Assembly: GCF_000747665.1 (NCBI RefSeq)
Contig: NZ_BBKT01000051.1
Location: forward strand, 1-64,000
Direction: 5' to 3'
Length of the DNA stretch: 64,000 nt
DNA from: Thermoanaerobacterium saccharolyticum
GTDB lineage: Bacteria; Bacillota; Thermoanaerobacteria; Thermoanaerobacterales; Thermoanaerobacteraceae
Shown: positions 8,839 through 17,856 of the stretch, piece by piece
How the letters are laid out: each line of letters starts with the position of its first letter
Numbering within the stretch: position 1 is the stretch's first letter
Made by a program: the position numbers and the translations under genes
Notes under the pieces: generated by a model
Database searches by the model: none
Seen by the model: only the letters and a program-made list of their open reading frames with translations
Told to the model about the DNA's origin: nothing

Positions 8839-8867
8839 TTGACATATATTTTAATACGTTATATAAT
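8839..8867 (+). promoter_or_regulatory. sigma-A type promoter of the trp operon leader
   Basis: A consensus TTGACA (8839-8844) and TATAAT (8862-8867) with 17-base spacing, directly before the trp T-box. Confidence 0.85.
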
Positions 8868-8873
8868 TAAATC

Positions 8874-9210
8874 AATCGAAATAAAAAAATCGATGAGCAG
8901 GAATAGTAAATATCGCATTAGGTTAAAGCGAGCTTGGGATGGTGGAAGCCAGGTACTGAGGGCGTTATTGAATGGGCCTGCGAGATGGCGTGTGAAATGA
9001 AAGTAGCATTGCCCGGTAGTCTACCGTTAAAATGACAGGGTATCGAGAAATCTGTACCTGCAATGAGAGGTTTTGTACTTAGGTGGCAAAGCGAAATGAA
9101 AGCATTTCGTCCTTAGTGGATGAGATGCTTTTTTTAAACCGCATAAGTATAAAACAATTTGGGTGGCACCGCGAAGTCATTTCGTCCCATTGGATGAAGT
9201 GACTTTTTTG
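8874..9210 (+). promoter_or_regulatory. Trp T-box leader with two successive antiterminator/terminator modules
   Basis: Stem I is closed by GCAGG (8897-8901) with CCTGC (8977-8981), and the specifier codon is TGG (8973-8975), reading Trp. There is one stem I but two T-box bulges. Module 1 is AGGTGGCAAAGCG (9081-9093) with a terminator at 9101-9135. Module 2 is GGGTGGCACCGCG (9161-9173) with a terminator at 9175-9209. Both bulges read UGGC, complementary to the GCCA end of the tRNA-Trp found at 17570-17645. The AGG/CCT and GGG/CCC pairings differ but stay complementary, which suggests both modules are functional. Confidence 0.93.
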
Positions 9211-9231
9211 CATATTAAGGAGGTGTATTGA

Positions 9232-10656
9232 TTGAATATAACTGAAAAAGAATATGAAAGGCTTGTGAGTAAGAAAACTGTTTTTCCTGTTTACGAGGTG
9301 ATAAACGGTGATGAATTGACGCCAATCAACATTTTTTACAATTTAGATGGTGAAAATAAATTTCTCCTGGAAAGTGCTGAAAGTAGTAAAATGTGGGGCA
9401 GGTATTCGTTTGTCGGCTCGAATCCGTATTTGAAGATCAGATGTAGTGGTGACGTAATCCATATTGATGGTGATAAAAAGGAAATAAGATACGGCAGAAT
9501 TCTTGACTATATAAAGGAAAATATAATATACGATTATGATAATTATGGACTTGAATTTCCGTTTACTGGCGGAGCAATAGGTTATGCTGGATATGATATT
9601 ATAAGACAGTATGAATATCTTCCATCGAAAAATGTTGATGAAATAGGAATACCTGATGCGTATTTTATGTTTTACAAGATTATAATCTGCTATGATCACT
9701 ATAAACATAATGTATCTGTTATTTACAACGTATTTCCTGATGAAAATGAAAGTTATGGCTTTATAAGAGAAAAATTGGAGAAAATAATTTTAAACATAAA
9801 GAATAATGTTAAAATTCACGATATAAAACCAAAACAACCTACTCCTTATATTGATTATAATCTTACCAAAGAAGAATTTTGCAATATTGTAATTAAAGCA
9901 AAGGAATATATAAAAAACGGTGACATATTTCAAGTAGTGCCTTCCCAAAGACTTAAAATCAAAACTGATTCTGCACCTTTTGATGTATACAGGAGGCTGA
10001 GGAATGCAAATCCATCACCATACATGTTTTACATCGATTTTGGCGATTTCCAACTGATAGGTTCGTCGCCAGAAAGCCTGGTATCCGTATTTGGAAATAA
10101 AGTTACTACAAATCCGATTGCAGGAACCAGAAGAAGAGGGAAAAACGCTGAAGAAGATTTAATATTGAAAGATGAGCTTTTAAACGATGAGAAGGAAAAG
10201 GCGGAACACGTCATGTTAGTTGACCTTGGAAGAAATGATATAGGAAAAGTAAGCGAATTTGGCACTGTAAAATTGGATAGATTCATGGAAGTCGATTTTT
10301 ATTCGCATGTAATGCACATTGTATCGAAAGTTTCAGGTATTTTGAGAAGGGGTCTTACAGCGTTTGATGCACTAATTGCATGTCTTCCTGCTGGAACGGT
10401 TTCGGGTGCACCGAAAATAAGGGCCATGGAGATAATTGATGAGTTGGAGAATGTGAAAAGGTCATTTTACGCTGGAGCAGTCGGTTATTTTTCCTACAAT
10501 GGAGATATGGATATGTGCATAGCAATAAGAACGTTGCTATTAAAAGGAGGTACTGCATTTATCCAAGCTGGGTGTGGAATTGTATATGATTCTCAGCCAG
10601 AAGCGGAATACTATGAAACTTTAAATAAGGCAATGGTCTTAAAGGAGGTGCTTTGA
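9232..10656 (+). CDS. trpE: anthranilate synthase component I
   Basis: A 474-residue chorismate-binding enzyme with the N-terminal feedback site LLESAESSKMWGRYSF (LESA motif for Trp binding). The chorismate domain motifs are GDIFQVVPSQR, NPSPYMFY, NPIAGTRRRG and LPAGTVSGAPK. With TrpG it makes anthranilate from chorismate and glutamine. The start is TTG 9232 after AAGGAGGTG. The stop TGA overlaps the trpG ATG by one base. Confidence 0.97.
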   Translation: MNITEKEYERLVSKKTVFPVYEVINGDELTPINIFYNLDGENKFLLESAESSKMWGRYSFVGSNPYLKIRCSGDVIHIDGDKKEIRYGRILDYIKENIIYDYDNYGLEFPFTGGAIGYAGYDIIRQYEYLPSKNVDEIGIPDAYFMFYKIIICYDHYKHNVSVIYNVFPDENESYGFIREKLEKIILNIKNNVKIHDIKPKQPTPYIDYNLTKEEFCNIVIKAKEYIKNGDIFQVVPSQRLKIKTDSAPFDVYRRLRNANPSPYMFYIDFGDFQLIGSSPESLVSVFGNKVTTNPIAGTRRRGKNAEEDLILKDELLNDEKEKAEHVMLVDLGRNDIGKVSEFGTVKLDRFMEVDFYSHVMHIVSKVSGILRRGLTAFDALIACLPAGTVSGAPKIRAMEIIDELENVKRSFYAGAVGYFSYNGDMDMCIAIRTLLLKGGTAFIQAGCGIVYDSQPEAEYYETLNKAMVLKEVL

Positions 10657-11231
10657 TGATTCTTCTCATAGATAATTACGACTCATTTACCTATAACTTG
10701 TATCAATTCATAGGCGAAATTTACAGCGATATATTAGTTGTCCGCAACGACAGAATAGGATTAAATGACATAGCTTTAATGAATCCAAAAGGAATAATTA
10801 TATCGCCTGGGCCAGGAAGACCAGAAAATGCGGGGATTTCAGTAAATATAGTTGATGAGTTTGAAGGTAAAATACCAATATTAGGAATTTGCCTTGGCCA
10901 TCAAGCTATTGGATATGCTTATGGCGCGAAAATAATCAGAGCAACCACTATAATGCACGGGAAGACTTCATCTGTCAATCATGTTGGTGAAGGAGTGTTT
11001 AAAGGCGTAAAAAGCCCCATAAAAGCCATGAGATATCATTCGCTTGTAATTGACAAAAACTTGTTGCCAGAATCATTAGAAATAACTGCAGAAACAGATG
11101 ATGGGACTATTATGGCAATTAAGCATAAGCGCCATCATGTATATGGACTTCAATTTCATCCAGAGTCTATTTTAACAGATGATGGTAAAAATATATTAAA
11201 AAAATTTTGTGGAGGGGATCTGCAATGTTAA
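10656..11231 (+). CDS. trpG: anthranilate synthase component II (glutamine amidotransferase)
   Basis: A 191-residue class I glutamine amidotransferase. [10 protein letters not shown] is at the N-terminus, the nucleophile Cys is in [12 protein letters not shown], and the catalytic His/Glu are in [10 protein letters not shown]. It supplies ammonia to TrpE and may also serve p-aminobenzoate synthesis if no pabA exists. ATG 10656 is chosen because AAAGGAGGTG ends at 10650, whereas the TTG three bases upstream is too close. Confidence 0.96.
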   Translation: MILLIDNYDSFTYNLYQFIGEIYSDILVVRNDRIGLNDIALMNPKGIIISPGPGRPENAGISVNIVDEFEGKIPILGICLGHQAIGYAYGAKIIRATTIMHGKTSSVNHVGEGVFKGVKSPIKAMRYHSLVIDKNLLPESLEITAETDDGTIMAIKHKRHHVYGLQFHPESILTDDGKNILKKFCGGDLQC

Positions 11232-12244
11232 AGGAAGCCATTGAAAAGATCGTCAAAGGGGCGAATTTGTCTGAGACAGAGGCAAAAAGCGCTATGGATG
11301 CAATAATGAAGGGGGAATCAAGCCCGCCATTAATTGGTGGTTATCTTATAGGACTAAGGATGAAAGGCGAATCAATCGATGAGATAACCGGTTCTGCAAA
11401 GTCGATGATAGAAAATGCAAAAAAATTAAAGCTGGATTCACCATACGCAATAGATACCTGTGGAACGGGAGGTGATGGCGGAAAGACATTTAATATTTCC
11501 ACTGCAGTAGCAATTATTTCTTCGTCTGCTGGAATCAAAATAGCCAAACATGGAAACAAAGCTGTCTCCAGTAAAAGCGGCAGTGCTGATGTATTAAATG
11601 AATTAGGTGTAAAAATCGATGTAGAACCAGAGATGACAAAGAAATCCATCGATGAAGTAGGATTTGGGTTCCTTTTTGCTCCTTTGTATCATTCAGCTAT
11701 GAAAAACGTAGCCCCCATAAGGAGAGAGCTGGGTTTAAGAACAGTTTTTAATATATTAGGACCATTGACAAATCCCGCTTCTGTTAAAGGCCAAGTTTTA
11801 GGCGTTTATGACAAAAACCTGACACATATATTAGCAGAAGTTTTGCTAAAACTTGGATGCGAAAGAGCTTTGGTCGTTCATGGAAATGACGGGCTTGATG
11901 AGATAACCACTACCACTACTACAACTGTTTCAGAAGTGAGAAATGGTAGGGTTATTGATTACACAATTGATCCTAATGATTACGGTATTAGGCTGTCAAA
12001 AGATACGGATATCGGTGGTGGCGATGCAAAGGAAAATGCAAAAATCATTTTAGATATATTAAATGGTGAAAAAGGCCCTAAAAGAGACATTGTAGTTTTA
12101 AATAGCGCTGCAGCTTTATATGTTGGTAAAGCAGTTGATAGCATCAAGGAAGGTGTCAAGCTTGCAGAATATCTCATTGATTCAGGCAAGGCATTAGGCA
12201 AGCTGAATGATATATTAAGTTTTCAGAAGGTGTATTTGCAATGA
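11225..12244 (+). CDS. trpD: anthranilate phosphoribosyltransferase
   Basis: A 339-residue enzyme that transfers phosphoribose from PRPP to anthranilate. The PRPP-binding loop is [17 protein letters not shown], the [15 protein letters not shown] motif follows, and the nucleoside-phosphorylase-like fold is evident throughout. ATG 11225 follows GGAGGGGAT, so the six-residue extension upstream is unlikely. It overlaps trpG by seven bases and trpC by four. Confidence 0.96.
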   Translation: MLKEAIEKIVKGANLSETEAKSAMDAIMKGESSPPLIGGYLIGLRMKGESIDEITGSAKSMIENAKKLKLDSPYAIDTCGTGGDGGKTFNISTAVAIISSSAGIKIAKHGNKAVSSKSGSADVLNELGVKIDVEPEMTKKSIDEVGFGFLFAPLYHSAMKNVAPIRRELGLRTVFNILGPLTNPASVKGQVLGVYDKNLTHILAEVLLKLGCERALVVHGNDGLDEITTTTTTTVSEVRNGRVIDYTIDPNDYGIRLSKDTDIGGGDAKENAKIILDILNGEKGPKRDIVVLNSAAALYVGKAVDSIKEGVKLAEYLIDSGKALGKLNDILSFQKVYLQ

Positions 12245-13024
12245 TACTTGATGATATTGTCGTTAAGAAAAAAATACAGTTGGAAATAAAAAAAAATCGA
12301 AAAACCGCTGGATGATATATTAAAAGAAATTAAAAGTGATAAAAATGTGAGGAATTTTAAAGAAGCGTTGATTGGTGATGATATATCGATTATAGCTGAA
12401 ATAAAAAAAGCTTCTCCATCTAAAGGGATAATGGTAGAAGACTTTGACCACATAAAAATTGCTAAGCTATATGAAAACGCTGATGTTGATGCCATATCTG
12501 TTCTTACAGAAAGAAACTATTTTAAAGGGGATGATGCGTATATAAACGATGTAAAAGAAGTAACATCAAAACCTATTCTCAGAAAAGACTTCATATTTGA
12601 CGAATACCAAATATACGAAAGCAAATTAATTGGTGCAGATGCTGTCTTGCTTATAGTGGCTGTACTTGGAGATGATTTAAAGAAGTTTTACGATACTGCT
12701 AAAAAGATTGGATTAAATGCTATTGTAGAGGTTCATGACGAACGTGAACTTGAAATAGCACTAAATGCGAATGTAGATATTTTAGGCATAAACAACAGAG
12801 ATTTAAAGGATTTTCGCATTGATTTAAGTACGACAGAAAGGCTTATTAGATACGTGCCAAGTAGTGTTTTACTGGTGTCTGAAAGTGGCATAAAGACTTC
12901 TGATGACGTAAAATTCTTAAAATCATTAGGTGTAAACGCTGTATTAATCGGAGAAACATTTATGAATATAATCAAAAATGGTGGGAAAATTGATGATTTC
13001 GTAATTCAATCAAAGGGTGTTTAA
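12241..13024 (+). pseudogene. trpC: indole-3-glycerol phosphate synthase, single-base frameshift
   Basis: Reading from ATG 12241 gives [18 protein letters not shown] and then shifts frame at a run of nine A (12288-12296). Removing one A restores a 260-residue TrpC. Its motifs are IAEIKKASPSKG, FDEYQIYESKLIGADAVLLI, GINNRDLKDF, SESGIKT and VLIGETFM. The enzyme closes the indole ring in tryptophan synthesis. Position and overlaps with trpD and trpF are normal, so this is probably a homopolymer over-call or slippage-tolerant site rather than decay. Confidence 0.9.
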
Positions 13025-13025
13025 A

Positions 13026-13647
13026 ATGACATTGGTGAAAATATGTGGAATAAGGCGAGCAGAAGATATAGAATACATTAATAATTTTAAACCTGACTAT
13101 GCTGGTTTCGTTTTTGCTGAAAGCAAGCGAAAAGTAGATGTAAATACGGCATATAACCTTATTAAAAATCTCGACAGACAAATAAAAAAAAGTTGGTGTT
13201 TTTGTAAATGAAAAAGTTTCGGTAGTAAAGGATATAGCTGCTTATTTAAATTTAGATGTTTTACAATTCCATGGCGATGAGTCACAAGATTATATAGACA
13301 ATTTTGATGATTATACTGTATGGAAGGCAATTCGGATTAGCGTGAAAAGCGATGTTTTTAGATTACAAGATTATCATGCTGATGGTATTCTTCTTGACAG
13401 CAAGATAAAGGGTTTTTACGGTGGTTCAGGTGTGAAATTTGATTGGAATTTAGTTAAAGATGTAAAGGACAACTTAAAGTGTAAGATTATTTTAGCGGGC
13501 GGCATTAATCCTGACAATGTTTTAAAAGCTGTAGAAGCAGTTAGACCGGATGTAATAGATGTGTCCAGTGGTGTTGAAGTGGATGGCTTTAAAAGTTATC
13601 AATTGGTGAAAGATTTAATATGTAAAGTGAGGAGTGTAAAATGGTAG
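13026..13647 (+). pseudogene. trpF: phosphoribosylanthranilate isomerase, single-base frameshift
   Basis: ATG 13026 begins MTLVKICGIRRAEDIE, the TrpF active-site Cys motif KICG. The frame breaks at a run of eight A (13184-13191). With seven A the product is 206 residues, continuing VGVFVNEK, LDVLQFHGDE, GILLDSK, ILAGGINPDNV and DVSSGVEVDG, all TrpF motifs. It catalyses the Amadori step before TrpC. The downstream segment from about 13192 is fully conserved and overlaps trpB by seven bases, arguing against real loss. Confidence 0.9.
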
Positions 13648-14816
13648 GAAGATTTGGTAAATTTGGCGGTCAATATGTGCCGGAAACGATTATGAATGCA
13701 TTGATAGAACTTGAAGACGAATTTTACAAGGCGATAAACGATAAAGATTTTATTGATGAATACAAATATTATTTAAGAGAATATTCTGGAAGGCCTACAC
13801 CGTTATATTTTGCAAGAAACTTAACTGAAAGATTGGGTGGCGCAAAAATATATTTAAAAAGAGAAGATTTAAACCACACTGGCGCTCATAAAATAAACAA
13901 CGTTTTAGGACAAATATTGCTGGCTAAAAGAATGGGCAAAAGGAAAGTCATTGCTGAAACAGGTGCAGGACAACACGGTGTAGCGACTGCAACAGGCGCT
14001 GCGATGTTTGACATGGAATGTGAGATATTTATGGGAGAAGAAGACATAAAAAGACAGTCTTTGAACGTATTTAGAATGAAGTTGTTGGGGGCAAAAGTTA
14101 CTCCTGTTAAGACAGGGACTGGCACATTGAAAGATGCTGTTAACGAAGCGATACGCCATTGGGTCACAAATATCGATGATACATTTTACGTGATGGGCTC
14201 TGTTGTAGGACCGCATCCATATCCGATAATGGTTAGAGATTTTCAGAGGGTGATCGGTGACGAAACGAGAGAACAAATTTTAAGCAAAGAAAAGAGATTG
14301 CCAGATTATATTGTTGCATGTGTTGGCGGTGGCAGCAATTCTATGGGGATATTTTATCCTTTTATAAATGATTCATCAGTTAAACTCATAGGGGTAGAAG
14401 CTGCAGGCCTTGGAATAGATACAGATAAACATGCTGCTACAATGGCAAAAGGAAGCATTGGCGTCCTCCATGGCATGATGACGTATCTGCTTCAAGATGA
14501 TGAAGGACAGATAATGCCTGTGTACTCAATATCAGCAGGACTTGATTATCCTGGTGTAGGGCCTGAACATGCTTATTTGAGGGATACCGGCAGAGCACAA
14601 TATGTGTATGCAACTGATGAAGAAGCTTTGTCAGCTTTTATGGATTTATCTCAAATTGAAGGAATCATACCAGCATTGGAAAGTGCCCATGCTGTTGCCT
14701 ATGCAATGAAACTTGCTCCAAGTCTTAGAAAAGATGATGTTATAGTTGTAAATTTGTCAGGCAGAGGAGATAAAGACGTCAATACAGTAGCAAATGTTTT
14801 GGAGGTTGAGCTATGA
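13641..14816 (+). CDS. trpB: tryptophan synthase beta subunit
   Basis: A 391-residue PLP enzyme. The PLP lysine is in [22 protein letters not shown] is the family motif, and the phosphate-binding loop is [12 protein letters not shown]. It condenses indole with serine, receiving indole from TrpA through a tunnel. ATG 13641 overlaps the end of trpF and has GAGGAGT upstream. Confidence 0.98.
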   Translation: MVGRFGKFGGQYVPETIMNALIELEDEFYKAINDKDFIDEYKYYLREYSGRPTPLYFARNLTERLGGAKIYLKREDLNHTGAHKINNVLGQILLAKRMGKRKVIAETGAGQHGVATATGAAMFDMECEIFMGEEDIKRQSLNVFRMKLLGAKVTPVKTGTGTLKDAVNEAIRHWVTNIDDTFYVMGSVVGPHPYPIMVRDFQRVIGDETREQILSKEKRLPDYIVACVGGGSNSMGIFYPFINDSSVKLIGVEAAGLGIDTDKHAATMAKGSIGVLHGMMTYLLQDDEGQIMPVYSISAGLDYPGVGPEHAYLRDTGRAQYVYATDEEALSAFMDLSQIEGIIPALESAHAVAYAMKLAPSLRKDDVIVVNLSGRGDKDVNTVANVLEVEL

Positions 14817-15637
14817 TGTTGTCAAGTGTAGAAGTTAACAATGCAAGAGAAAACAGGATTGATAAAAAATTCAATGAATTAAAGAAAAAAGGGCGTAAAG
14901 CACTGATTGCATTTATAACTGCTGGAGATCCCGATATAGATATAACCATCAATTTAGTGTATAAAATGGTTGAAGGCGGGGCTGATATTATAGAGATCGG
15001 AATTCCATATTCGGACCCGTTGGCAGATGGACCTATAATACAAGCTTCATCCACAAGAGCATTGAAAAAGGGCGTTAAAATAGATGATATAATGAATGCT
15101 GTTAAAATGATAAGACAAAATACAGATGTACCGCTTGTGTACCTTGTCTATTACAATTCCATTTATAAATATGGAATGGAGAAATTTTTAAAGAGTGCAA
15201 AAGATTCAGGCGTAGATGGACTAATTATACCTGATTTGCCATTGGAGGAAAGAAAAGACATGAAAGAATTATCAGAAAAACATGATATTTATTTGATACC
15301 ATTAGTTGCGCCTACTTCAAATGACAGGATAAAAAAGATTTGTGAAAATGGAAAAGGATTTGTGTATTGTGTTTCCACAAAAGGTGTCACAGGTGTGAGG
15401 AATTCTATTGAGACTGATATTGAAAAGTACATGGATTTGGTATCAAAGTACACTGATTTGCCAAAAGCAATAGGATTTGGCATATCTGGACCTGAAATGG
15501 CAAAAAAATTTGCTCCGTACTGTGATGGAATAATAATTGGCAGTGCAATAGTTAAAATGATAAATGATTCAAGAAATAATGATGAAATATTTGATAATGT
15601 AGCAAATTTCATATCATCAGTCAAAGAGGTAATTTAA
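14813..15637 (+). CDS. trpA: tryptophan synthase alpha subunit
   Basis: A 274-residue TIM-barrel lyase. The catalytic Glu is in [16 protein letters not shown], which also holds the catalytic Asp. The loop motif GVTGVRN and the phosphate site GFGISGPE are present. It cleaves indole-3-glycerol phosphate to indole, which is passed to TrpB. ATG 14813 overlaps the trpB stop by four bases with GGAGGT upstream. This is the last gene of the trp operon. Confidence 0.97.
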   Translation: MMLSSVEVNNARENRIDKKFNELKKKGRKALIAFITAGDPDIDITINLVYKMVEGGADIIEIGIPYSDPLADGPIIQASSTRALKKGVKIDDIMNAVKMIRQNTDVPLVYLVYYNSIYKYGMEKFLKSAKDSGVDGLIIPDLPLEERKDMKELSEKHDIYLIPLVAPTSNDRIKKICENGKGFVYCVSTKGVTGVRNSIETDIEKYMDLVSKYTDLPKAIGFGISGPEMAKKFAPYCDGIIIGSAIVKMINDSRNNDEIFDNVANFISSVKEVI

Positions 15638-15662
15638 AAGGAGGTTATTTGCCTCTTTTTAA
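15636..15662 (+). terminator. terminator of the trp operon
   Basis: AAAAGGAGG and CCTCTTTTT form a short hairpin around TTATTTG and run into a T-tract. Confidence 0.75.
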
Positions 15663-15748
15663 ATTTAAGCATTGATTATTATTTTAAAATTGGTATAATT
15701 AAGATAAGAAATATTAAAAGAAAATAATTATCAAAGGAGGAAAAGTTG

Positions 15749-16210
15749 ATGATTGAAGTAGAAAAAGAAGCCCCTGATTTCACGCTTATGTCCAGTGATG
15801 GGAAGAATGTCTCTTTAAAAGATTATAGGGGTAAAAAAGTTGTTCTTTACTTTTATCCCAAGGACAACACACCTGGATGCACAAAGGAAGCTTGCCAGTT
15901 TAGAGACAACATAGATTCTATTGAAGATAATGATGCGGTTGTTATAGGGGTAAGCTTAGATGATTTAGAGTCTCATAAAAAATTTATTGAAAAATTTGAT
16001 TTGCCATTTATACTCTTAAGTGATGATACTAAAGTATCAACAGAGTACGGTGTTTATAAAGAAAAAAATATGTATGGAAAGAAAAAAATGGGCATAGAAA
16101 GATCTACTTTTGTAATAGATAGAAAAGGCATAGTAAAGAAAATTTTTAGGAAAGTGAAAGTTGAAAGACACGTTGATGAAATATTGAAAGTGCTTAAAGA
16201 AATTGATTAA
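15749..16210 (+). CDS. bcp: thioredoxin-dependent peroxiredoxin, BCP type
   Basis: A 153-residue peroxiredoxin. PGCTKEACQF has the peroxidatic Cys and, five residues on, a second Cys, the arrangement of atypical 2-Cys BCP/PrxQ enzymes. It reduces hydroperoxides using thioredoxin (trxA is at 27104). ATG 15749 has AAAGGAGG at proper distance, and the adjacent upstream TTG is the alternative. A TATAAT box at about 15693 suggests its own promoter. Confidence 0.93.
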   Translation: MIEVEKEAPDFTLMSSDGKNVSLKDYRGKKVVLYFYPKDNTPGCTKEACQFRDNIDSIEDNDAVVIGVSLDDLESHKKFIEKFDLPFILLSDDTKVSTEYGVYKEKNMYGKKKMGIERSTFVIDRKGIVKKIFRKVKVERHVDEILKVLKEID

Positions 16211-16217
16211 GAGATTT

Positions 16218-16242
16218 AGTGCGCTTTATGCGCACTTTTAAT
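16218..16242. terminator. bidirectional terminator between bcp and a small minus-strand gene
   Basis: AGTGCGC and GCGCACT are perfect arms around TTTAT, with T-rich DNA on the right for bcp and A-rich DNA on the left for the opposing gene. Confidence 0.75.
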
Positions 16243-16375
16243 AATTTAAAATCGGCAGACTGAAAGCAGCTATTAATGCAACTATCATCACAATGACAAT
16301 AGTCAAAGCTACATATTTATGCCATTTTCTGTTGTAAAAAGGGTTTAAAAAATCTTTGTTTTTCTTTTTTTTCAT
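16238..16375 (-). CDS. 45-residue single-pass membrane protein
   Basis: Minus-strand ATG (16375-16373) follows GAGGGGA at about seven bases. The product starts MKKKKNKDFLNPFYNRKWHK, then has one hydrophobic helix (about residues 21-43), and ends at TAA. The Lys-rich head predicts a cytosolic N-terminus. It resembles the very short DUF4044-like membrane proteins of Firmicutes only in plan, and I do not assign a family. The ribosome site, codon use and back-to-back terminator support a real gene. Confidence 0.6.
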   Translation of the reverse strand: MKKKKNKDFLNPFYNRKWHKYVALTIVIVMIVALIAAFSLPILNY

Positions 16376-16523
16376 TTTATTCCCCTCATCAATTTTACTA
16401 AGATAATTTTATTAAATTATACATCTTCTTATTACTAATTTAAGCATATTTAAGTTTAAAAAACAATAAATTATTAATAAACTTCACCCAAAGAGAGAAA
16501 ATAGTTTATAGGAGGAATGGGGC

Positions 16524-16808
16524 TTGGATAATAAATTATTAAATGAAATGAAGAAACAAATTGAAAAGATGTCTGAGATGATGGAAAAAATGAAAATAGC
16601 TGACTATGTAGAATTGATGCAAAGCCCTTATAGACTCCTATGGCTTAACTTTGTTGGTGGGCTTGCACGTGGTTTTGGAATGGCTATAGGATTTACATTG
16701 CTTGGAGCAATTGTAATATACATATTGCAAAGAGCGGTTTTATTGAATTTGCCTATTATAGGCAATATTATTGCTCATATAATTAAAATTGTTCAACAAA
16801 ATTTGTGA
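16524..16808 (+). CDS. DUF5665-type small membrane protein
   Basis: A 94-residue protein. An amphipathic Met/Lys/Glu-rich N-terminal helix precedes the conserved LMQSPYRLLWLNFVGGLARG and then one or two hydrophobic segments (about 48-90). This matches the domain of unknown function DUF5665, common in Clostridia. The start is TTG 16524 after AGGAGGAATGG. Function unknown; the next gene follows within 20 bases. Confidence 0.75.
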   Translation: MDNKLLNEMKKQIEKMSEMMEKMKIADYVELMQSPYRLLWLNFVGGLARGFGMAIGFTLLGAIVIYILQRAVLLNLPIIGNIIAHIIKIVQQNL

Positions 16809-16827
16809 TAGAAAGGCATGTGGTATT

Positions 16828-17451
16828 ATGGATGACGAAAAATTAGAGTATTTTAGAAAAAGACTTATTGATGAAAGAAATAGAATTTTGCATACTCTAA
16901 ACGAGATGGATGATAATAATGGAACAGGGAGAATTGGGGAGAGGGAGTATTACCAAGAACTATCGATGGCGGACAACCATCCAGCGGATATTGCTTCGGA
17001 AGTATACGAATTAGAGAAAAATTATGCATTAAAAGATAACGAGCAGCACGTTTTGAGGCAGATTGATGATGCTCTTTCGCGAATGGCTAATGGCGAATAC
17101 GGTATATGCAATCATTGTCATAAAGAAATTGAAATGGAAAGGTTAGAAGCACTGCCATATACACCTTTATGCGCAAAATGTGCAAAGGACAATGATTTAA
17201 AATTAAGCGATCTCAGGTTTTCACGTCCCAACGAAGAAAGAACTATTAAATATCCTTTTGGGTGGGGATACATGGATTCTAAAGAAGAAAATCAATTTGA
17301 TGCCGAGGATTCGTACCAAGCAGTAGCAAGGTATAATAAAACTAAAGCAGGACTTGATAATTATGATGATGATTACGATGATTATAATTCAGGATATGTG
17401 GAAGAAGTAGATAAAATAAGCAATGAAGATTACAAAAAAACATTAGAGTGA
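16828..17451 (+). CDS. TraR/DksA-type zinc finger protein, YteA family
   Basis: A 207-residue protein. The N-terminal coiled-coil region (residues 5-90) leads to a C4 zinc finger, CNHCHKEI with CAKCAKD, in the DksA/TraR order. The C-terminal Asp/Tyr-rich tail fits the Firmicutes YteA group, whose role is unclear though some are sporulation-associated. ATG 16828 is preferred to an in-frame start at 16789 inside the previous gene, since GAAAGG precedes it. Confidence 0.82.
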   Translation: MDDEKLEYFRKRLIDERNRILHTLNEMDDNNGTGRIGEREYYQELSMADNHPADIASEVYELEKNYALKDNEQHVLRQIDDALSRMANGEYGICNHCHKEIEMERLEALPYTPLCAKCAKDNDLKLSDLRFSRPNEERTIKYPFGWGYMDSKEENQFDAEDSYQAVARYNKTKAGLDNYDDDYDDYNSGYVEEVDKISNEDYKKTLE

Positions 17452-17507
17452 TGATAAATCTTAATAATAATGTAGATTTTGATTGTATAGACAGAAATAT
17501 GATTAAT

Positions 17508-17553
17508 TAAAAAGCCTTGCAAATTCGTAAAGAAAATGCAGGCTTTATTTTAT
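17508..17553. terminator. bidirectional terminator
   Basis: AAAGCC-TTGCA pairs with TGCA-GGCTTT with one bulged base. T-rich DNA follows on both strands, so it can end both the yteA-like transcript and the tRNA-Trp transcript. Confidence 0.75.
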
Positions 17554-17569
17554 TGCAATGGCATAAAAA

Positions 17570-17645
<76 letters not shown>

Positions 17646-17856
17646 GCGACGAATTTTATTATATCACAGTATTTACATGTAGTCAATAACTAAATGCATC
17701 TATTTCGTTGTTATTCTGTTATAAAACTCAACAAAAAAAGTGTGCAAAATATAAAAATAATTCATAACTTACCCGAATTTTAAGTTAAATTCTTTTATTA
17801 CGATTTGTCCAATGATATAATATTAATGGTAATTAAAAAGCAAAGGAGAGTTAAGT

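Noticed and set aside
9061-9210. Two complete, independent T-boxes before trpE
   Set aside because: Only one stem I and one specifier loop are seen. Only the antiterminator/terminator part is doubled.
15746-15748. TTG as the bcp start
   Set aside because: The adjacent ATG 15749 is a better codon at a better distance from AAAGGAGG.
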